Below, one piece after another: positions 54,101 to 62,490 of a stretch of 64,000 bases of DNA (positions are counted from its first letter, which is position 1; every line of letters begins with the position of its first letter). The translations under genes were made by a program, and so were the position numbers. Below the pieces are notes generated by a model. It was given only the letters and a program-made list of their open reading frames with translations. It made no database searches and had not been told where the DNA came from. The DNA comes from Promethearchaeia archaeon (GTDB lineage: Archaea > Asgardarchaeota > Lokiarchaeia > Sigyniarchaeales > SOKP01). The stretch covers positions 1 through 64,000 of the forward strand of contig JAHQWL010000083.1 of the NCBI GenBank assembly GCA_029856155.1, written 5' to 3'.

Positions 54101-54649
54101 TCTACCAATTTCAGCTTCAGATGCTTCATATTTCGGAATATTTGATTTTTTTCTTACATAATCAGCAATCAGTACACAAAGTGCAGCGGTTGTTCCCCCG
54201 GCAGCTCGAATTGGTCCTGCAAAGTAGAGAGATAGATACTTTCTGCCAAAATTATCTTTTCGAATTAAAATTTTAGAAATTCCTTCAAGTGGAGCACTTA
54301 CAACACCCATTGTTTTGATAGCTAATCCTATTCTTATTGCTCTATCTACTCGAGCCCCTAAAGAATCAATTTTACCAATTTTTTTATCTAAAATATCAGC
54401 AACTACTTTGAATACAAGCTCATCCTCAGTCAATCCTTTTATTTTTAAATCCCGTATTACATCTGCAACACCCAATGGCCCTACAAGTTTTTCTACTCGT
54501 CCAGCTAAATCTTTTGCTTGGGGAGATTCCACCTCTAATTCAGGATCGAAGCCTTTTTGCCGTGCTTGCTCAGCAATTGAATAGCATTCATTAACTTGCT
54601 TTTGAATTTGATTAAAGTATATTTCCATAGCTCTACTCATGTCTGACAT
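51128..54649 (-). CDS. polC: DNA polymerase D large (catalytic) subunit DP2
   Basis: The 1173-residue catalytic subunit of the archaeal replicative polymerase PolD has A-G-P-I-R-A-A-G-G-T near the N-terminus, several zinc-finger pairs (for example CMNCGMSGIFNICPACG near 680), the catalytic R-R-N-C-D-G-D-E-D-G loop with its aspartates, and a further CVKCNEKY/CPKCGNR finger near the end. The last residues Q-H-K-L-S-D-F-F form a PIP box for binding PCNA. No intein interrupts the active site. It is divergent from the DP1 gene, which is unusual only in orientation, not in proximity. Confidence 0.96.
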   Translation of the reverse strand: MSDMSRAMEIYFNQIQKQVNECYSIAEQARQKGFDPELEVESPQAKDLAGRVEKLVGPLGVADVIRDLKIKGLTEDELVFKVVADILDKKIGKIDSLGARVDRAIRIGLAIKTMGVVSAPLEGISKILIRKDNFGRKYLSLYFAGPIRAAGGTTAALCVLIADYVRKKSNIPKYEASEAEIGRYVEEVKLYDRIVHLQYPSSNQEIRYAVNRLPVEINGDATEDEEVSAFRDLPRIETNNVRGGACLVLNDGILLKAPKLLKIAKAMKLEGWDWLEELKKIAQKQDKQEKEEKSEKKNEAKITPNSKFVADIIAGRPVFSHPSEVGGHRIRYGRSRNTGLAAGGMHPATMAVLDDFVAIGTQLRIERPGKSTSICPVDGIEPPIVKLKNGDVIKVSSIKKAKQIFPEIKKILFIGDILFGYGEFTENNHLLIPSGYVEEWWALELEKSVINLEKSDKQLQLFIKNPFKNIPTAEEAIQISKRFDIPLHPAYLDFWGNITLEELDLLRTTLIKSFSESERNIKLNYEKSIKKILEKAFVCHRVKDNKIVFSKTMSLIYKTIFNLKDKNPIKIEKNDDVFKYFYKNCSLKIKNKAPYYMGSRMGRPEKSERKSMKGVHTLFPLSDVVGSSRLLEKAIVSNIKKNNENEFGSKKRTASNFSNKNNVVETGKVRIDVCRKKCMNCGMSGIFNICPACGAHTELQKICSRCKLLYPTFEEKCSKCQETLKTSSEAKFNMKKYVNSILKAFNMQLPKKIKGIIGLSNEYKVPEPLEKGILRAKNEVLVYKTAEIRYDATDIPLTHFKPNEIGTSINTLKKLGYETDQYKDPLNNENQVLELKVQDVILSDDCAKYFIKVAKFLDEELELFYKLKCFYNVSVKEDLIGHLVVGLAPHTSAGIIGRIIGFTPARSIYAHPYWHAAKRRNCDGDEDGVMLLLDPLLNFSRHYLPSKIGGRMDATLVIGTKIDPNEIDVEAHNIDTLFKYPLGFYEATERYCSPSEIEPIMNLVKNRLGTAEQYENIGYNIPTDDINEGPKTTAYKLYETMDDKIEAQLQLAKIIKPVNAKKVAEKILITHFNPDILGNLRKFSVQNFRCVKCNEKYRRPPLSNGVKCPKCGNRIILTVNRGGIEKYIPRALSLVKIFNLDNYTKQSMELIEEYVESLTNNPKIKQHKLSDFF

Positions 54650-54889
54650 AAACTGACCTATTTTTAAAATTGAAAAAAACTAATTTAATAAAACTTAGAA
54701 TTAATATTCTTATTTTTATGAATTAAATTAAATTCATTTATTAATCAGCTATTTCATTTATAAAATTATAGAGAATGCTAATTTTCTACACTCTTTGCTT
54801 ATAAAAATAAAGATGTTTTTCCTTTAATAATAAATGATTTATTTAATTTCCTCAATAATTATTATAATTCCATTTTAGATTGTAGAATA

Positions 54890-56683
54890 TTGAAAACCGA
54901 TATTATAAGTGAAAAAAAAGTCATTATCAAAGAATTGGTCAATTCTGGCATCAATATAACACCATCAATTCTAGATTTTCTTATAAATTTAGAGGAACCC
55001 TTAAAGAAAGTAAAATTAATTATTAAAAATGTTAGTTTTCTCCCTAATTTTGATGGTCATTTAACAAAAGATATTTTAAAGAAAATTTCAAACGAAGAAT
55101 TAAGCAAGTCATTAAAAACAGTCTTATTAAAAGAAGTAAGTTCAGAAGCAATTCAAGACAAAGATTTAAGAGAAAATGGTAAAACTGAGTTGCTAAACCC
55201 ACTAAGTATGATAGATAATGAAAATTTCAACACAAAAACTCATGAAAAATCTGAAGATGCAGTTCAACTTAAGAATCAATTAGAAATTAATGAGGATCCC
55301 CTATTCTTAAATAATCTTAATAACGATTCGCTTAAAATCATGAAGAAGAATACCCTAAAAGTTACTCCTTTTGAAAGTTCGAAATCAACGGTAGGATTTA
55401 AGCCAATAGCAAAAAATTTTGACTTTCATTATGAAATTTTAAAAGATCCTACTGGAAAACTCTATACCAACGGAGCCTATGAAGATTTTTACAATTTAAC
55501 TCTGGATAAATTCAATAAACTTCGGAATCTAATCAAAAAAAGACCAGAAGTACTTTCAGCTAATAATATTAACAATATTTTAAGATTAACTACTAAAGTA
55601 GAAGTTTCTGCGATAGGAATGGTTAATCAAATTCGGAAGACTAAAAACGGTAATTTTTTTTTAACATTGGAAGATCAAACTAATTTGGTTAATATCATAA
55701 TTCGTAAAGATTCAGAAAACCAAGATGTTGTAAAAATAGCGGAAAGAACTCTTAATGATCAAATGATTTATATCGAAGGTACTTACAATCCAGGAGAAAG
55801 AGGTAAAAGTGGGATAATTTATTGCAATTATATATCAAAAATTGATATCCCAAGGAATAATATACCAAACAAATCATCAGATCCTTTATCAATTGTTTTG
55901 ATTTCTGATACTCACATCGGTAGTAAAGAATTTGAAGAAAAATTATGGAATAGGTTTATAGATTTCTTAAATGGGAAAATAGGAAATAAGAGTCAAAGAG
56001 ATCAAGCTGGGAGAATTAAATATATAATAATAAATGGTGATCTCGTTGATGGTATCGGAGTATATCCTACCCAAAAGGATGATCTTAACATACCGGATAT
56101 CTATAACCAATTTAATAAAGCTGCAGAAATGCTTTCAAGCATTCCAGATTATATAAAAATTTTCTATAGCTCAGGAAACCATGAACCAGTAAGGAATGCA
56201 ATTCCTAGACCCGCGGTACCAAAGAAATATTCAGCAGAACTTATAAATAGTGGTGTTATTTGTATAGGAAATCCCTCACTTATTCAAACGCACAATGTAA
56301 ATACATTAATTTTTCATGGTGATAGTATTCTTGATTTAAATATGCTGATACCAGGTTTAGAAAACAATAAACCAGTAGAAACAATGAAAGAACTCTTGAT
56401 ATGTAGACATTTAGCTCCAATATACGGAAAGAAAACTCAAATAGCACCCACAAATAAAGATTGGCTTGTAATTGATAATATTCCAGACATCTTTCACACA
56501 GGACATATTCATATTAATGGAATGGATTATTATAATAATATTGCATTAGTTAATTCTGGTTGTTTTCAAAGTCAAACAGATTTTATGAATTCTTTAGGAA
56601 TACATCCAACTCCCGGTATTTTATCTATAATTGATTTGGATACTTTAAAAGGAACTCAATTAGATTTAAAAAATAATGGTTAA
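54890..56683 (+). CDS. polB: DNA polymerase D small (exonuclease) subunit DP1
   Basis: The 597-residue proofreading subunit has an N-terminal helical region and low-complexity linker (1-200), an OB-fold domain (about 230-325), and a calcineurin-like phosphoesterase domain. Its metal motifs are I-S-D-T-H-I-G near 342, I-I-N-G-D-L-V-D-G near 381, Y-S-S-G-N-H-E-P near 424, F-H-G-D-S near 479 and H-T-G-H-I-H near 546. These support an active 3'-5' exonuclease. It starts at TTG. The gap to DP2 is 240 bases of AT-rich sequence. Confidence 0.95.
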   Translation: MKTDIISEKKVIIKELVNSGINITPSILDFLINLEEPLKKVKLIIKNVSFLPNFDGHLTKDILKKISNEELSKSLKTVLLKEVSSEAIQDKDLRENGKTELLNPLSMIDNENFNTKTHEKSEDAVQLKNQLEINEDPLFLNNLNNDSLKIMKKNTLKVTPFESSKSTVGFKPIAKNFDFHYEILKDPTGKLYTNGAYEDFYNLTLDKFNKLRNLIKKRPEVLSANNINNILRLTTKVEVSAIGMVNQIRKTKNGNFFLTLEDQTNLVNIIIRKDSENQDVVKIAERTLNDQMIYIEGTYNPGERGKSGIIYCNYISKIDIPRNNIPNKSSDPLSIVLISDTHIGSKEFEEKLWNRFIDFLNGKIGNKSQRDQAGRIKYIIINGDLVDGIGVYPTQKDDLNIPDIYNQFNKAAEMLSSIPDYIKIFYSSGNHEPVRNAIPRPAVPKKYSAELINSGVICIGNPSLIQTHNVNTLIFHGDSILDLNMLIPGLENNKPVETMKELLICRHLAPIYGKKTQIAPTNKDWLVIDNIPDIFHTGHIHINGMDYYNNIALVNSGCFQSQTDFMNSLGIHPTPGILSIIDLDTLKGTQLDLKNNG

Positions 56684-56722
56684 TTATTCTTCTTAAAATA
56701 AATATGAACTAAAAAAAATCTT

Positions 56723-57403
56723 ATGAATTTTGCAATTCCTCGTAATGATAATTCAGAAATGTTATTATACATTTGGAAAATAATAGATCTCCCGTTTATA
56801 CTAATTGAAGATTTAATTTACAGAATTGCATTTGATTTATTTATATTACCACCTGAAAGGGCAAATTATTTCATTATAAATTGTATTAAAAATAAACTCC
56901 TTATCAAGGATAATAATTTCGTTAGATTATCAGAGGAGTTAGACCAAAGGTTAAAAAATTGGCAAAAGAAAAGAGAAAATGAAATATTAGGGAAAATTAG
57001 TACTGCTAAAAAAGTTAATCATTTAAAAAATGATATTGATAAAAAACATTCGTCTAAGTTCAGTATTTTAATCAATGCATTTGTAGATAAAGGAACTCTA
57101 AATAGATCTGTAACCATTTCTGATGCTGCATTTGAATTTTTAGAACATGATCGCTCAAAAGGACTTATCACATCAAAAGTCACAGGTACAAAAGAAGAAT
57201 CTTATTTTATAGAAATAGATACGAATAAAAAGATCTTACGGCACAATTGTCATGATTTCGAGGAAAGAAGAGCTCAAAATAAGAAGTTCTGTAAACATAT
57301 AACAAAACTTTTCTTACTATTAAAAGAGAAAAACCATGATTCCGCTGAATTTTTTCTTAATCAATTAGCTGAAGAAATAGATAAATGGGAATTTACTAAT
57401 TAA
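56723..57403 (+). CDS. SWIM-like zinc-motif protein near the replication genes
   Basis: The 226-residue protein is not a well-known family. Its N-terminal 90 residues are helical (MLLYIWKIIDLPFILIEDLI, then PPERANYFIINCIKNKLLI) and somewhat resemble archaeal DUF2240 proteins, from memory. The C-terminal part has His174, Cys176, Cys190 and His192 in an H-x-C-x13-C-x-H arrangement, a variant of the SWIM motif (C-x-C-x-n-C-x-H) linked with DNA-related proteins. It begins 40 bases after DP1 in the same direction and overlaps the end of orc1 by four bases. Confidence 0.6.
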   Translation: MNFAIPRNDNSEMLLYIWKIIDLPFILIEDLIYRIAFDLFILPPERANYFIINCIKNKLLIKDNNFVRLSEELDQRLKNWQKKRENEILGKISTAKKVNHLKNDIDKKHSSKFSILINAFVDKGTLNRSVTISDAAFEFLEHDRSKGLITSKVTGTKEESYFIEIDTNKKILRHNCHDFEERRAQNKKFCKHITKLFLLLKEKNHDSAEFFLNQLAEEIDKWEFTN

Positions 57404-58707
57404 ATAAGCTTTTTAAATATGTTGTTTTTTAATTTAACTTTATCGGTTTGTAAAAATACTGGTTTATAATTCATAATACCATGAATTTTGTCAATCTTTG
57501 ATAAAACATTTTCTATTAGTTCCATACCAATATCAAATTTAATTATTTTGGTTCTTCCATAATGTCCCATAGATTTAACCTCTGCTGATATTATTCCTGC
57601 TAATGATAACTCGTTAATATAATCACTAATTCTCCTTTTTGTTAATTGTCTAACTCCTGGTATCAAACCTCTAATCTCTGAGTGAACATCATAAATATCT
57701 CCAGAAATAATAACATAATCCGGACTAAATCTTGAAATTAGATAAATTGATGCAATAATCAATTGAGCTTGGAGTGGCATACCTTTTATGTACTCCATAA
57801 TGTGATCATTTTCTAAATCTCCTTGAGCTTTTTCTACATGCTTAGCTGTGACAATTTTGTTTTGATCTCTTTCAGCTAATTCACCTGCCTTCCTTAATAA
57901 TTGTAGTGCTTTTCTAGCATCTCCATTTTCTTTTGCAGCGAGAGCAGCACATAAAGGAATAACTTCTTCCTTTAAAACACCATCCTGAAAAGTTATTTTA
58001 GCTCTTTCAATTAAGATATCTCTCAACTCACTTGCATCATAAGATGGAAAGACAATATGTTCCTCACCTAAACTCGATATTATTCGAGGATCCAAATTCT
58101 CTCTGAATTTCAATTTATTCGATATTCCAATGATACTCGTTTTACTATTATCTAAGTTTTCATTTAATCTTGTTAAATCGTATAAAATTTCATTTCCACC
58201 TTTTTTATCAACCAAAATATCAATTTCATCTAGAACCAAAAAGCAAATTGAATTACCAACCCTCGAATCTAATAACCCAAGCAATTTTTTAAAGATTATA
58301 TCCTTTGGAAGCCCAGTGGGGGGAATCTTCTCCTTTCTCGAAATAGTGTTGTAAATATGAGCTAAAATACGATAAGGTGTTGAAACTACATTACAATTAA
58401 TATAAATCCACCATGGTTTAATTTTTGAGTTCTGTTGCGCTAACTTTTGACTTACATACCTTATAGTTGCTGTTTTCCCCGTTCCTGTCATTCCATAACA
58501 TAAGAAACTGGGGGGGGTATCTCCTAATAAAGCACAAGCAGTCTTTTCTGCAATATTTTTTATCTGAGTATCACGATGAGGTAATTCTCTTGGAATGTAT
58601 GATGATTCCAAAGCATCTCTATTTTTAAAAATTCTTGGACCACTAAGATAGTTTTTATAAAATTTATCGATATTGAATTGAGGATTATTATTATGATTTT
58701 TCAACAA
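57400..58707 (-). CDS. orc1: Orc1/Cdc6 replication initiator
   Basis: The 435-residue AAA+ initiator has Walker A GMTGTGKT near residue 69, Walker B F-L-V-L-D-E-I-D-I-L near 155, a sensor 1 I-I-G-I-S-N near 190, and the R-A-K-I-T-F-Q-D-G segment. The C-terminal winged helix (about 330-415, R-Q-L-T-K-R-R-I-S-D-Y-I-N-E-L) binds origin DNA. It starts at TTG, and the sequence immediately upstream contains an ORB-like element, as at many archaeal origins beside their orc1 gene. Confidence 0.95.
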   Translation of the reverse strand: MLKNHNNNPQFNIDKFYKNYLSGPRIFKNRDALESSYIPRELPHRDTQIKNIAEKTACALLGDTPPSFLCYGMTGTGKTATIRYVSQKLAQQNSKIKPWWIYINCNVVSTPYRILAHIYNTISRKEKIPPTGLPKDIIFKKLLGLLDSRVGNSICFLVLDEIDILVDKKGGNEILYDLTRLNENLDNSKTSIIGISNKLKFRENLDPRIISSLGEEHIVFPSYDASELRDILIERAKITFQDGVLKEEVIPLCAALAAKENGDARKALQLLRKAGELAERDQNKIVTAKHVEKAQGDLENDHIMEYIKGMPLQAQLIIASIYLISRFSPDYVIISGDIYDVHSEIRGLIPGVRQLTKRRISDYINELSLAGIISAEVKSMGHYGRTKIIKFDIGMELIENVLSKIDKIHGIMNYKPVFLQTDKVKLKNNIFKKLI

Positions 58708-59037
58708 TTAAGACACCATTGCCCCATTATTTTAATAAAAATGTTTCCACTCGAAATTTTAAGATATATTCAATATTTCAATTGCATATTTAAAATTTTT
58801 TATTAATCTTTAATTTAGTAGAAAAATGTTAAAGCCTTAATAGCTAATTTTGATGAATCTTTTTAATAATTTATAATATTATTGTCGGTATTTTAAAAGA
58901 ATATTATTTATGAAGCAATATTTATTAATTTCTCATTAATAGATTTTTCAATTAAAAAAAATTTAATTCAATTAAATATATGTTTAATTAATTATATTGT
59001 TTGTAAAAAAATAAACCAAATATAGTAAAATTGAGCA
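58708..59037. other. Candidate replication origin (orc1-proximal AT-rich region)
   Basis: A 330-base non-coding gap between orc1 and carS. An ORB-like site lies at 58743-58756, GCCCC lies at 58721-58725, and the rest is extremely AT-rich with TTAATT-type repeats (TCAATTAA twice near 58950-58976), suitable as an unwinding element. Its position beside orc1 and near DP1 and DP2 supports an origin. Only one convincing ORB is visible. Confidence 0.5.
58743..58756 (-). promoter_or_regulatory. ORB-like Orc1/Cdc6 binding site
   Basis: On the minus strand the sequence reads TTTCGAGTGGAAAC. It differs at one base from the archaeal mini-ORB core TTCCAGTGGAAAC. The usual adjacent G-string is displaced, with GGGGC appearing about 17 bases beyond rather than directly after. 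Confidence 0.5.
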
Positions 59038-59799
59038 TTGCCAGCCGAAATTGAAATTGAAAAAAATCATAAAAAGATTGCTATAATCCTAGCTATTATT
59101 TTTGCATGTTTAATCTTAGCAAATTTCCTAATTATAGCTTTAATCTTCAATTGGGCCGATTGGATTGCTTTATTAATTTTTAGTCTTCTATTCATTGTCC
59201 CTGCATATATTTCAAATGCTTCGATGGTTATCACTGGTGGAGGTAAACCCATTGATGGTGGAAGAACATTACGGGATGGTAGGCGACTTTTAGGGGACCA
59301 CAAAACTTGGAATGGATTAAAGGGCCCATTATACATTGGAATTCCGATCTCTTTTTTGATATTTCTTCTTTTCAATTTATTATGGGAACCAATAAAGGAT
59401 GTTATTATTGACGCGGGTGCTCAAGGACAATATATACTTTATAGCGATATTAGAATTTTTGAATATTACTTCATAGGTGGAGAATTCCCAATCAACTTCC
59501 TCGTTTTAATTATAAGAATTATATTAGCTTCATATGGTGCTGTAGCAGGTGATTTAATTGGTTCTTTTCTGAAAAGAAGATTTGATATCAAAAGTGGAGC
59601 ACCTTTCTGGATCGTAGATCAGTTAGATTTTGCTTTAGTAGCATTATTCTTTGTTTCAATCCCTGGATTAATATCACCAACTCTCTTCTTGCTTCCCGAT
59701 ATCTATATTATAATATTTCTTATAATACTGACTCCCGCAGTTAGTATTATCGCGAATACAGTAGCTTATGTTCTCGGTCTAAAAGATGTTCCTTGGTAA
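59038..59799 (+). CDS. carS: CDP-archaeol synthase
   Basis: The 253-residue membrane enzyme activates digeranylgeranylglyceryl phosphate with CTP, a central step of archaeal phospholipid synthesis. The cytoplasmic signature D-G-G-R-T-L-R-D-G-R-R-L-L-G-D-H-K-T-W-N-G spans about 78-98 and is diagnostic for CarS/CdsA relatives. About five membrane spans flank it, and K-R-R-F-D-I-K-S-G-A-P-F-W-I-V-D-Q-L-D lies near 180. Translation starts at TTG. Confidence 0.93.
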   Translation: MPAEIEIEKNHKKIAIILAIIFACLILANFLIIALIFNWADWIALLIFSLLFIVPAYISNASMVITGGGKPIDGGRTLRDGRRLLGDHKTWNGLKGPLYIGIPISFLIFLLFNLLWEPIKDVIIDAGAQGQYILYSDIRIFEYYFIGGEFPINFLVLIIRIILASYGAVAGDLIGSFLKRRFDIKSGAPFWIVDQLDFALVALFFVSIPGLISPTLFLLPDIYIIIFLIILTPAVSIIANTVAYVLGLKDVPW

Positions 59800-59817
59800 T
59801 ATAACTGTAAATTGATT

Positions 59818-60318
59818 TTAATCCTTAAATTTACATTTGATTTGTAATGGAGTACTACGGTTTTCAAAAACAACATAATTTTTAAAGATTTCATTTACTG
59901 CTCTAATATAATCTCCGTTACGACCGATCGCAATCCCTCTTTCTTTATAGAATAAAAAATATATAGATATTTCTCTCCTCCCAGAATCATTATCAGATTC
60001 TATTTTTATATTATCAATATTCAAATCGGGGAAGAAACTGAAAAGTAAATTTATCAGAATTCTCTCTGTCCTTATGATTAAAATCTTTCTTTTGGTGATT
60101 TCCCTTCTTATAGAGTCTAAACACATTTTAGCACTAAAATAATTGTCCTTTTTAATAAAAAAGAAGATAAACTGATTGATTACCACTATAAATTCTGGAT
60201 ATATACCTTTTGTGCGAGAGTAAAAATATTCTCGTAATTTAAGCTCAAAATTTTTATATTTCTTAATAAATGATAACAACTGATAAAATATCAAATCATC
60301 CGCAATCGTATAGAACAT
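59818..60318 (-). CDS. KH-domain-like putative RNA-binding protein
   Basis: The 166-residue basic protein has a helical, hydrophobic N-terminal part (residues 1-65) and a C-terminal segment with G-I-A-I-G-R-N-G-D-Y-I-R-A-V-N-E-I-F (128-145). Its G-R-N-G loop matches the GxxG nucleic-acid-binding loop of NusA-type KH domains, and a V-V-F-E strand follows. It is probably RNA-binding; the target is unknown. It is divergent from archease, about 106 bases apart. Confidence 0.6.
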   Translation of the reverse strand: MFYTIADDLIFYQLLSFIKKYKNFELKLREYFYSRTKGIYPEFIVVINQFIFFFIKKDNYFSAKMCLDSIRREITKRKILIIRTERILINLLFSFFPDLNIDNIKIESDNDSGRREISIYFLFYKERGIAIGRNGDYIRAVNEIFKNYVVFENRSTPLQIKCKFKD

Positions 60319-60424
60319 ACTGTATTATTTTCTATAATCAATTTAAACTACTAAGAAATCTATATAATTACAAAAATATTATATATATCATACATTACAA
60401 TATTACTCAATTAGGTAATATTAT

Positions 60425-60862
60425 ATGAGGAATACTGGTTATAGGTTTTTGGATCATACTGCTGATGTTTCAGTCGAAGCTCAAGGCAAAAACTTGGAAG
60501 AGGCTTTTGAACAAACGGCTTATAGTTTAATGGAAACAATTACTCCTAGCTTAAGAACAATATCACCGGAAATTGAAAGAACTATAATAATCGAAGCAGA
60601 AGATAAAGAAGCATTGTTATTTGATTTTTTAACTGAATTTCTTTATCTATTTGATGTAGAGGAACTTATTTTTGGTAAGATTAAAATTCACCCAATAAAA
60701 CATACTCAGGAAAAATTTTATTTAGAAGCAAATTTAAAAGGAGAAAAATTTAATACGAATAAACATGAACCAGGTACTGAAGTTAAAGCTATAACTTATT
60801 CCTATATGAAAATCGAAGAAAAAAAGAATGGAGTTAAAATAAATATTGTATTTGACATTTAG
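60425..60862 (+). CDS. Archease, RtcB activator
   Basis: The 145-residue protein shows the archease signature: Y-R-F-L-D-H-T-A-D-V-S-V-E-A-Q-G at about 5-20 with the metal-binding Asp residues, L-L-F-D-F-L-T-E-F-L-Y-L near 60, and A-I-T-Y-S-Y-M-K-I near 121. Archease accelerates guanylylation of the RNA ligase RtcB and widens its nucleotide use. The rtcB gene is convergent, 30 bases away. Confidence 0.94.
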   Translation: MRNTGYRFLDHTADVSVEAQGKNLEEAFEQTAYSLMETITPSLRTISPEIERTIIIEAEDKEALLFDFLTEFLYLFDVEELIFGKIKIHPIKHTQEKFYLEANLKGEKFNTNKHEPGTEVKAITYSYMKIEEKKNGVKINIVFDI

Positions 60863-60892
60863 AACACACATAAAATTTTAAAGTTAAATAAT

Positions 60893-62365
60893 TTATCCCT
60901 TTACTACACCTATTGGTACTAATCTAACTATTTTTTCAACGATTCCCAAATCATGACTAACTTGAACAACTTGATCTATGTCTTTATATGCACCAGGAGC
61001 CTCTTCAGCAATTACTTTCATCGAAGCAGCTCGCACTAAAATACCTTGTTTATTTAGATTATCTTTAACTCGCTCTCCCCAGTATCTCTTAATAGCTTTA
61101 GATCTTGACATAATTCTCCCAGAACCATGTGCAGTAGAACCAAATGATAGATCCATGGCTTTCTTTTTACCCACACAGAGATAGGATGCAGAACCCATAG
61201 TTCCTGGGATTAATACGGGTTGTCCAATAGATTTATAATCTGAAGGTAGATCAGGATGTTGTGGGGGAAAAGCTCTTGTTGCTCCTTTTCTATGAATATT
61301 CAATTTCATTTTTTTACCATCAATTTCATGCTCTTCTATTTTCAAAATATTGTGGCAGACTCCATATATTAAATGGAAATCTAAATCGTCTATATCCTTT
61401 TTAAAGGTATTTTGAAAGGATTCTCTTAACCAGTGTGTAATCAATTGACGATTTGTGAACCCAAAATTAGCTGCACAAGCCATCTGTTTTAAATAATTCT
61501 GAGCTTCAGGTTTATCTGCTGGAACACATGCTAATTCTCTATCAGGAACTTTTATATTATATTTTTTCATTGCTTGTTCGATACTACGCAAAGAATCTGT
61601 ACATACTTGATGGCCAAGAGCTCTACTTCCTGTATGGACCATTACAGTGACTTGATTCTTTTCATGTATTCCCAAAGTTTTCGCGATATTCTTATTATAA
61701 ATCTCATCAACTTTTTGTATTTCAAGAAAATGATTTCCACTCCCTAAAGAACCAAGCTGTTTAATTGCTCGTTGTTTTGCTTTTTGGGAAACTAAGCTAG
61801 CATCTGCATCCTTTAAACATCCATTCTCTTCCAAATGTTTATAGTCTTCTGCATCAGCATATCCATTCTCTAATGCCCAATTCACACCGTTTTTTAATAC
61901 ATTATCTAAATCTGAATAGCTTATGTTTAATTTACCTTTTGATCCTAAACCGGAAGGGATATTTTTGAAGATTGAATCTAATAGATTTGGAAGTAAACCC
62001 TTAATGTCTTTAAAAAATAAATTAGTTCTCAGTAATCTCACACCACAATTAATATCATAGCCAACACCACCGGGAGAAATCATCCCATCTTCCGCATCAG
62101 TTCCAGCAACGCCCCCTATACAAAATCCATAACCTTGATGGGCATCCGAGAGAGCAATGGCATGTTTCTGTATCCCAGGTAAGCATGCAACATTGCAAAT
62201 TTGATCTAAGGTACGATCTAACTTAATTTTTTCTAAAATATAATCATTCGCATAAATTTTAACCGGAACTCTCATCTGAAACTTCTCAATATTACCTTTA
62301 ATCCTTACCATTAAAGTCTTTGGAGGAATCTCGAAGATGTTGTCATCAATTTTATTAACATTCAT
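60893..62365 (-). CDS. rtcB: tRNA-splicing ligase RtcB
   Basis: The 490-residue RNA ligase joins tRNA exons after intron removal. Metal and GTP sites are visible: V-G-Y-D-I-N-C-G-V-R-L near 92 with the Cys ligand, G-S-G-N-H-F near 207, M-V-H-T-G-S-R-A-L-G-H near 235, and the guanylylated histidine in G-S-T-A-H-G-S-G-R near 413 (G-A-G-R in many homologues). Length is normal and no intein or intron is present. The archease gene lies opposite, and three intron-containing tRNA genes occur 11-16 kb upstream. Confidence 0.95.
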   Translation of the reverse strand: MNVNKIDDNIFEIPPKTLMVRIKGNIEKFQMRVPVKIYANDYILEKIKLDRTLDQICNVACLPGIQKHAIALSDAHQGYGFCIGGVAGTDAEDGMISPGGVGYDINCGVRLLRTNLFFKDIKGLLPNLLDSIFKNIPSGLGSKGKLNISYSDLDNVLKNGVNWALENGYADAEDYKHLEENGCLKDADASLVSQKAKQRAIKQLGSLGSGNHFLEIQKVDEIYNKNIAKTLGIHEKNQVTVMVHTGSRALGHQVCTDSLRSIEQAMKKYNIKVPDRELACVPADKPEAQNYLKQMACAANFGFTNRQLITHWLRESFQNTFKKDIDDLDFHLIYGVCHNILKIEEHEIDGKKMKLNIHRKGATRAFPPQHPDLPSDYKSIGQPVLIPGTMGSASYLCVGKKKAMDLSFGSTAHGSGRIMSRSKAIKRYWGERVKDNLNKQGILVRAASMKVIAEEAPGAYKDIDQVVQVSHDLGIVEKIVRLVPIGVVKG

Positions 62366-62490
62366 CTTAAGTTTATAAGTAAAACAATTTTCAAAAATAT
62401 TTTCATTTGATGCTATAAAATATCAAAAAATAAAGAATTCAATTAAGAGACTAATAGAAAAATTAGATTTCTAAAAAATAGATTTATACT

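Noticed and set aside
41191..62365. Inteins in RpoB, DP2 or RtcB
   Set aside because: All catalytic motifs are contiguous and the lengths are normal, so no intein is present.
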